DNA of 64,000 nucleotides, taken from assembly GCF_001653515.1 (NCBI RefSeq), contig NZ_LYOY01000001.1, positions 744,001 through 808,000 of the forward strand, written 5' to 3'. The DNA comes from Streptomyces sp. ERV7. Lineage in GTDB: Bacteria > Actinomycetota > Actinomycetes > Streptomycetales > Streptomycetaceae. The notes under the pieces are model-generated. The model ran no database searches, was not told the origin of the DNA, and saw nothing but the letters and a program-made list of their open reading frames with translations. The translations under genes and the position numbers were made by a program. Below, one piece after another: positions 62,149 through 64,000 of the stretch; position 1 is the stretch's first letter, and each line of letters starts with the position of its first letter.

Positions 62149-62841
62149 GTGTCCACGCACCTCACCCGCAGGCTGCTCCAGCTCTACGTCGGCCTGACGC
62201 TGTACGGGGTGAGCTCCGCGCTGCTCGTGCGCAGCGGCCTCGGGCTCGAACCGTGGGGCGTGCTGCACCAGGGCATCGCCGAGCGGACCGGGCTGACCAT
62301 CGGGGTCGTCTCGATCATCGTGGGCGCGCTGGTGCTGCTGCTCTGGATTCCGCTCCGGCAGCGCCCCGGCCTGGGCACGGTCTCCAACGTCTTCGCCATC
62401 GGCATCGCGATGGACTCCACCCTGGCCCTGGTGCCGGACGTGCGCGGACTCGCCGCCGAGATCCCCCTGCTGGCCGGCGGGATCCTGCTCAACGGCGTGG
62501 CGACCGGCCTGTACATCTCGGCTCGGTTCGGCCCCGGCCCCCGCGACGGTCTGATGACCGGGCTGCACCGGCTCACCGGACGCTCGATCCGGCTGGTGCG
62601 CACCTCGATCGAGGTGGCGGTGGTGGCGACCGGCTTCCTGCTCGGCGGCTCACTGGGCGTCGGCACGGTCGCCTACGCCCTCGCCATCGGCCCGCTCGCC
62701 CAGTTCTTCCTGCGCTTCTTCGCCGTCCCGGAGCTCCCGGAGCAGGCGCGGACGCCGGAGACCTCCCCGGAGCCGGCGCCCGCCGCCGTCGCCGAGCCCG
62801 TCACCGAAGGGACACCGGCACGGGCGATACTGCGCGGGTGA
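62149..62841 (+). CDS. YczE/YitT-like membrane protein
   Basis: A 230-residue protein with about five hydrophobic segments: LLQLYVGLTLYGVSSALLVR, GVVSIIVGALVLLLWIPLR, LAAEIPLLAGGILLNGVATG, TSIEVAVVATGFLLGGSLG and YALAIGPLAQFFLRFFAV. The FGPGPRDGLMTGLHRLTG loop is characteristic of YczE proteins. In actinobacteria and firmicutes YczE genes are commonly divergent from MocR genes, as here. A transport role is assumed but not shown. GTG 62149. Confidence 0.86.
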   Translation: MSTHLTRRLLQLYVGLTLYGVSSALLVRSGLGLEPWGVLHQGIAERTGLTIGVVSIIVGALVLLLWIPLRQRPGLGTVSNVFAIGIAMDSTLALVPDVRGLAAEIPLLAGGILLNGVATGLYISARFGPGPRDGLMTGLHRLTGRSIRLVRTSIEVAVVATGFLLGGSLGVGTVAYALAIGPLAQFFLRFFAVPELPEQARTPETSPEPAPAAVAEPVTEGTPARAILRG

Positions 62842-63602
62842 CTCGCGTACGCCACCCCTATCTGGACCACCCGACGCCGATCGCCTTCGCCCACCGCGGC
62901 GGGGCGGCCGACGGCATCGAGAACACCGCGGCCGCCTTCGGCCGGGCCGCGGCGGCCGGTTTCCGCTACTTCGAGACCGATGTGCACACCACCGTGGACG
63001 GCCGGCTCGTCGCCTTCCACGACTCCACCCTGGACCGGGTCACCGACGCCGTGGGCCGGATCGCCGATCTGCCGTGGGCCGAGGTGGCGCAGGCCCGGGT
63101 GGCGGGCCGCGAGCCGCTGCCGCTCTTCGAGGAGCTCCTGGAGGAGTTCCCCGAGGCCCGCTGGAACATCGACCTCAAGGCGGAGTCCGCGCTCGTCCCG
63201 CTGGTGGAGCTGATCCGCCGGACGGACGCCTGGGACCGGGTGTGCGTCGGGTCGTTCTCGGAGGCCCGGGTCGCCCGTGCCTCGAAGCTGGCGGGCCCCC
63301 GTCTGGCGACCTCGTACGGGGTACGGGGTGTGGCCGCTCTGCGGCTGCGCTCGCTGGGGCTGCCGGTGCCGCTGCGCCGGGGCGCGGTGTGCGCGCAGGT
63401 GCCCGAGTCCCAGGGCCGGATCCCGGTGGTGGACCGCCGCTTCGTGAGGACCGCGCACGCTCTTGGCCTGCAGGTCCACGTATGGACAATCAATGATCCC
63501 GATCGGATGACGAAACTCCTGGACCTCGGCGTGGATGGCATCATGACCGATCATCTGGAGACGCTGCGCACGGTACTGAGCGACCGGGGAACCGGGTTCT
63601 GA
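62838..63602 (+). CDS. Glycerophosphodiester phosphodiesterase
   Basis: A 254-residue GDPD enzyme with TIM-barrel motifs IAFAHRGGAADGIENTAAAF (catalytic His), YFETDVHTTVDGRLVAFHDS (Glu, Asp and second His) and NIDLKAESALVPLVELIRR. The C-terminal VHVWTINDPDRMTKLLDLGV and DGIMTDHLETLR are conserved. It hydrolyses glycerophosphodiesters to glycerol-3-phosphate and an alcohol. No signal peptide, so cytoplasmic. GTG 62838 overlaps the yczE-like stop (GTGA), so the two are coupled. Confidence 0.93.
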   Translation: MTRVRHPYLDHPTPIAFAHRGGAADGIENTAAAFGRAAAAGFRYFETDVHTTVDGRLVAFHDSTLDRVTDAVGRIADLPWAEVAQARVAGREPLPLFEELLEEFPEARWNIDLKAESALVPLVELIRRTDAWDRVCVGSFSEARVARASKLAGPRLATSYGVRGVAALRLRSLGLPVPLRRGAVCAQVPESQGRIPVVDRRFVRTAHALGLQVHVWTINDPDRMTKLLDLGVDGIMTDHLETLRTVLSDRGTGF

Positions 63603-63645
63603 CACCCGGCGCGCGCCCTGGGAACGAACGAGAGGGCGCGGGGTT

Positions 63646-64000
63646 TGACCGCCGAGACCATGGGCCGGACCGCCGCCGCACAGGCGGCGCCGGACGCCGA
63701 CCGCCGCCGCGAGCAACGCGGCTGGTACTTCTACGACTTCGCGTGCTCGGTCTACTCGACGACCGTCCTGACGGTGTTCCTCGGGCCCTATCTGACGGCG
63801 ATCGCCAAGGACGCCGCCGACCCGGACGGCTTTGTGCACCCGCTGGGCGTCCCGGTACGGGCCGGGTCCCTCTTCGCGTACGCGGTGTCCGCCTCGGTGG
63901 TGCTCGCGGTGGTCCTGATGCCGGTGGTGGGCGCCGCGGCGGACCGCACCGGCCGCAAGAAGCCGCTGCTCGCGGCGGCGGCCTACACCGGAGCCGCGGC
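63646..64000 (+). CDS. MFS transporter, UMF1/Atg22-like, N-terminal part
   Basis: The first ~118 codons of a transporter. QRGWYFYDFACSVYSTTVLT followed by VFLGPYLTAIAKDAAD, then GSLFAYAVSASVVLAVVLMP and AADRTGRKKPL match the UMF1/Atg22-type major facilitators (YDFA-S-x-Y motif). TTG 63646 has GAGAGG nine bases upstream; ATG 63661 in the same frame has no good ribosome-binding site. The gene runs off the right edge. Confidence 0.86.

Overview
The window is high-GC actinobacterial DNA, almost certainly from a Streptomyces chromosome. Markers are a conservon (sensor kinase, roadblock, DUF742, small GTPase), a sporulation pair resembling SmeA/SffA, PTS genes crr-ptsI preceded by DasR-type (dre) sites, F420-type enzymes and abundant GTG starts. 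Gene order at the left (gcvP, dinB, MerR, bifunctional nuclease, MerR, FHA protein, DUF881, DUF1290, DUF881, sugar-1-P nucleotidyltransferase, CDP-alcohol phosphotransferase, rRNA operon, crr, ptsI) is the conserved actinobacterial core arrangement, which makes departures from it easy to see.

Layout. 1-18.5 kb: glycine-riboswitch-controlled gcvP, then the conserved minus-strand envelope/division block. The second DUF881 gene of that block is cut in two by a segment of about 7.5 kb (about 6331-13810). Both ends of the segment are truncated genes (a DNA glycosylase remnant and an S8 subtilase missing its C-terminus), and its left end carries a 74-bp inverted repeat. 18.6-19.7 kb: a relic rRNA operon with 5S, only the last ~470 nt of 23S, and then directly the promoter-proximal rRNA leader; 16S and most of 23S are missing. 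19.7-22.1 kb: two dre-like sites, crr and ptsI, the latter with a short in-frame deletion in a conserved motif. 22-29 kb: Nudix, VanX-like dipeptidase, DUF35/thiolase pair and glpFK. 28.6-32.8 kb: conservon cvnABCD. 33.6-44.4 kb: an IclR regulator and a six-gene cluster covering choline to glycine (choline oxidase, betaine aldehyde dehydrogenase, Rieske betaine monooxygenase, dimethylglycine and sarcosine oxidoreductases, permease). 44.4-46.6 kb: the C-terminal half of an SMC-like ATPase, cut off just upstream of an MFS-pxpABC operon. 46.6-56.1 kb: PxpABC 5-oxoprolinase and, convergent with it, an OplAH-type 5-oxoprolinase coupled to two glycosyltransferases. 56.2-64 kb: HEAT-repeat and ankyrin proteins, smeA/sffA-like genes, a divergent MocR/YczE pair, GDPD and the start of an MFS gene.

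How genes work together. The choline cluster would feed glycine into a cell whose gcvP is under a glycine riboswitch. The crr-ptsI pair supplies general PTS phosphotransfer and probably answers to DasR. The envelope block links lipid, sugar-nucleotide and Z-ring-associated functions. No transposase, integrase, CRISPR array or complete defence system was found. The most notable content is structural: three chromosomal junctions (split DUF881, collapsed rRNA operon, truncated SMC ATPase), each either a real rearrangement or an assembly error.
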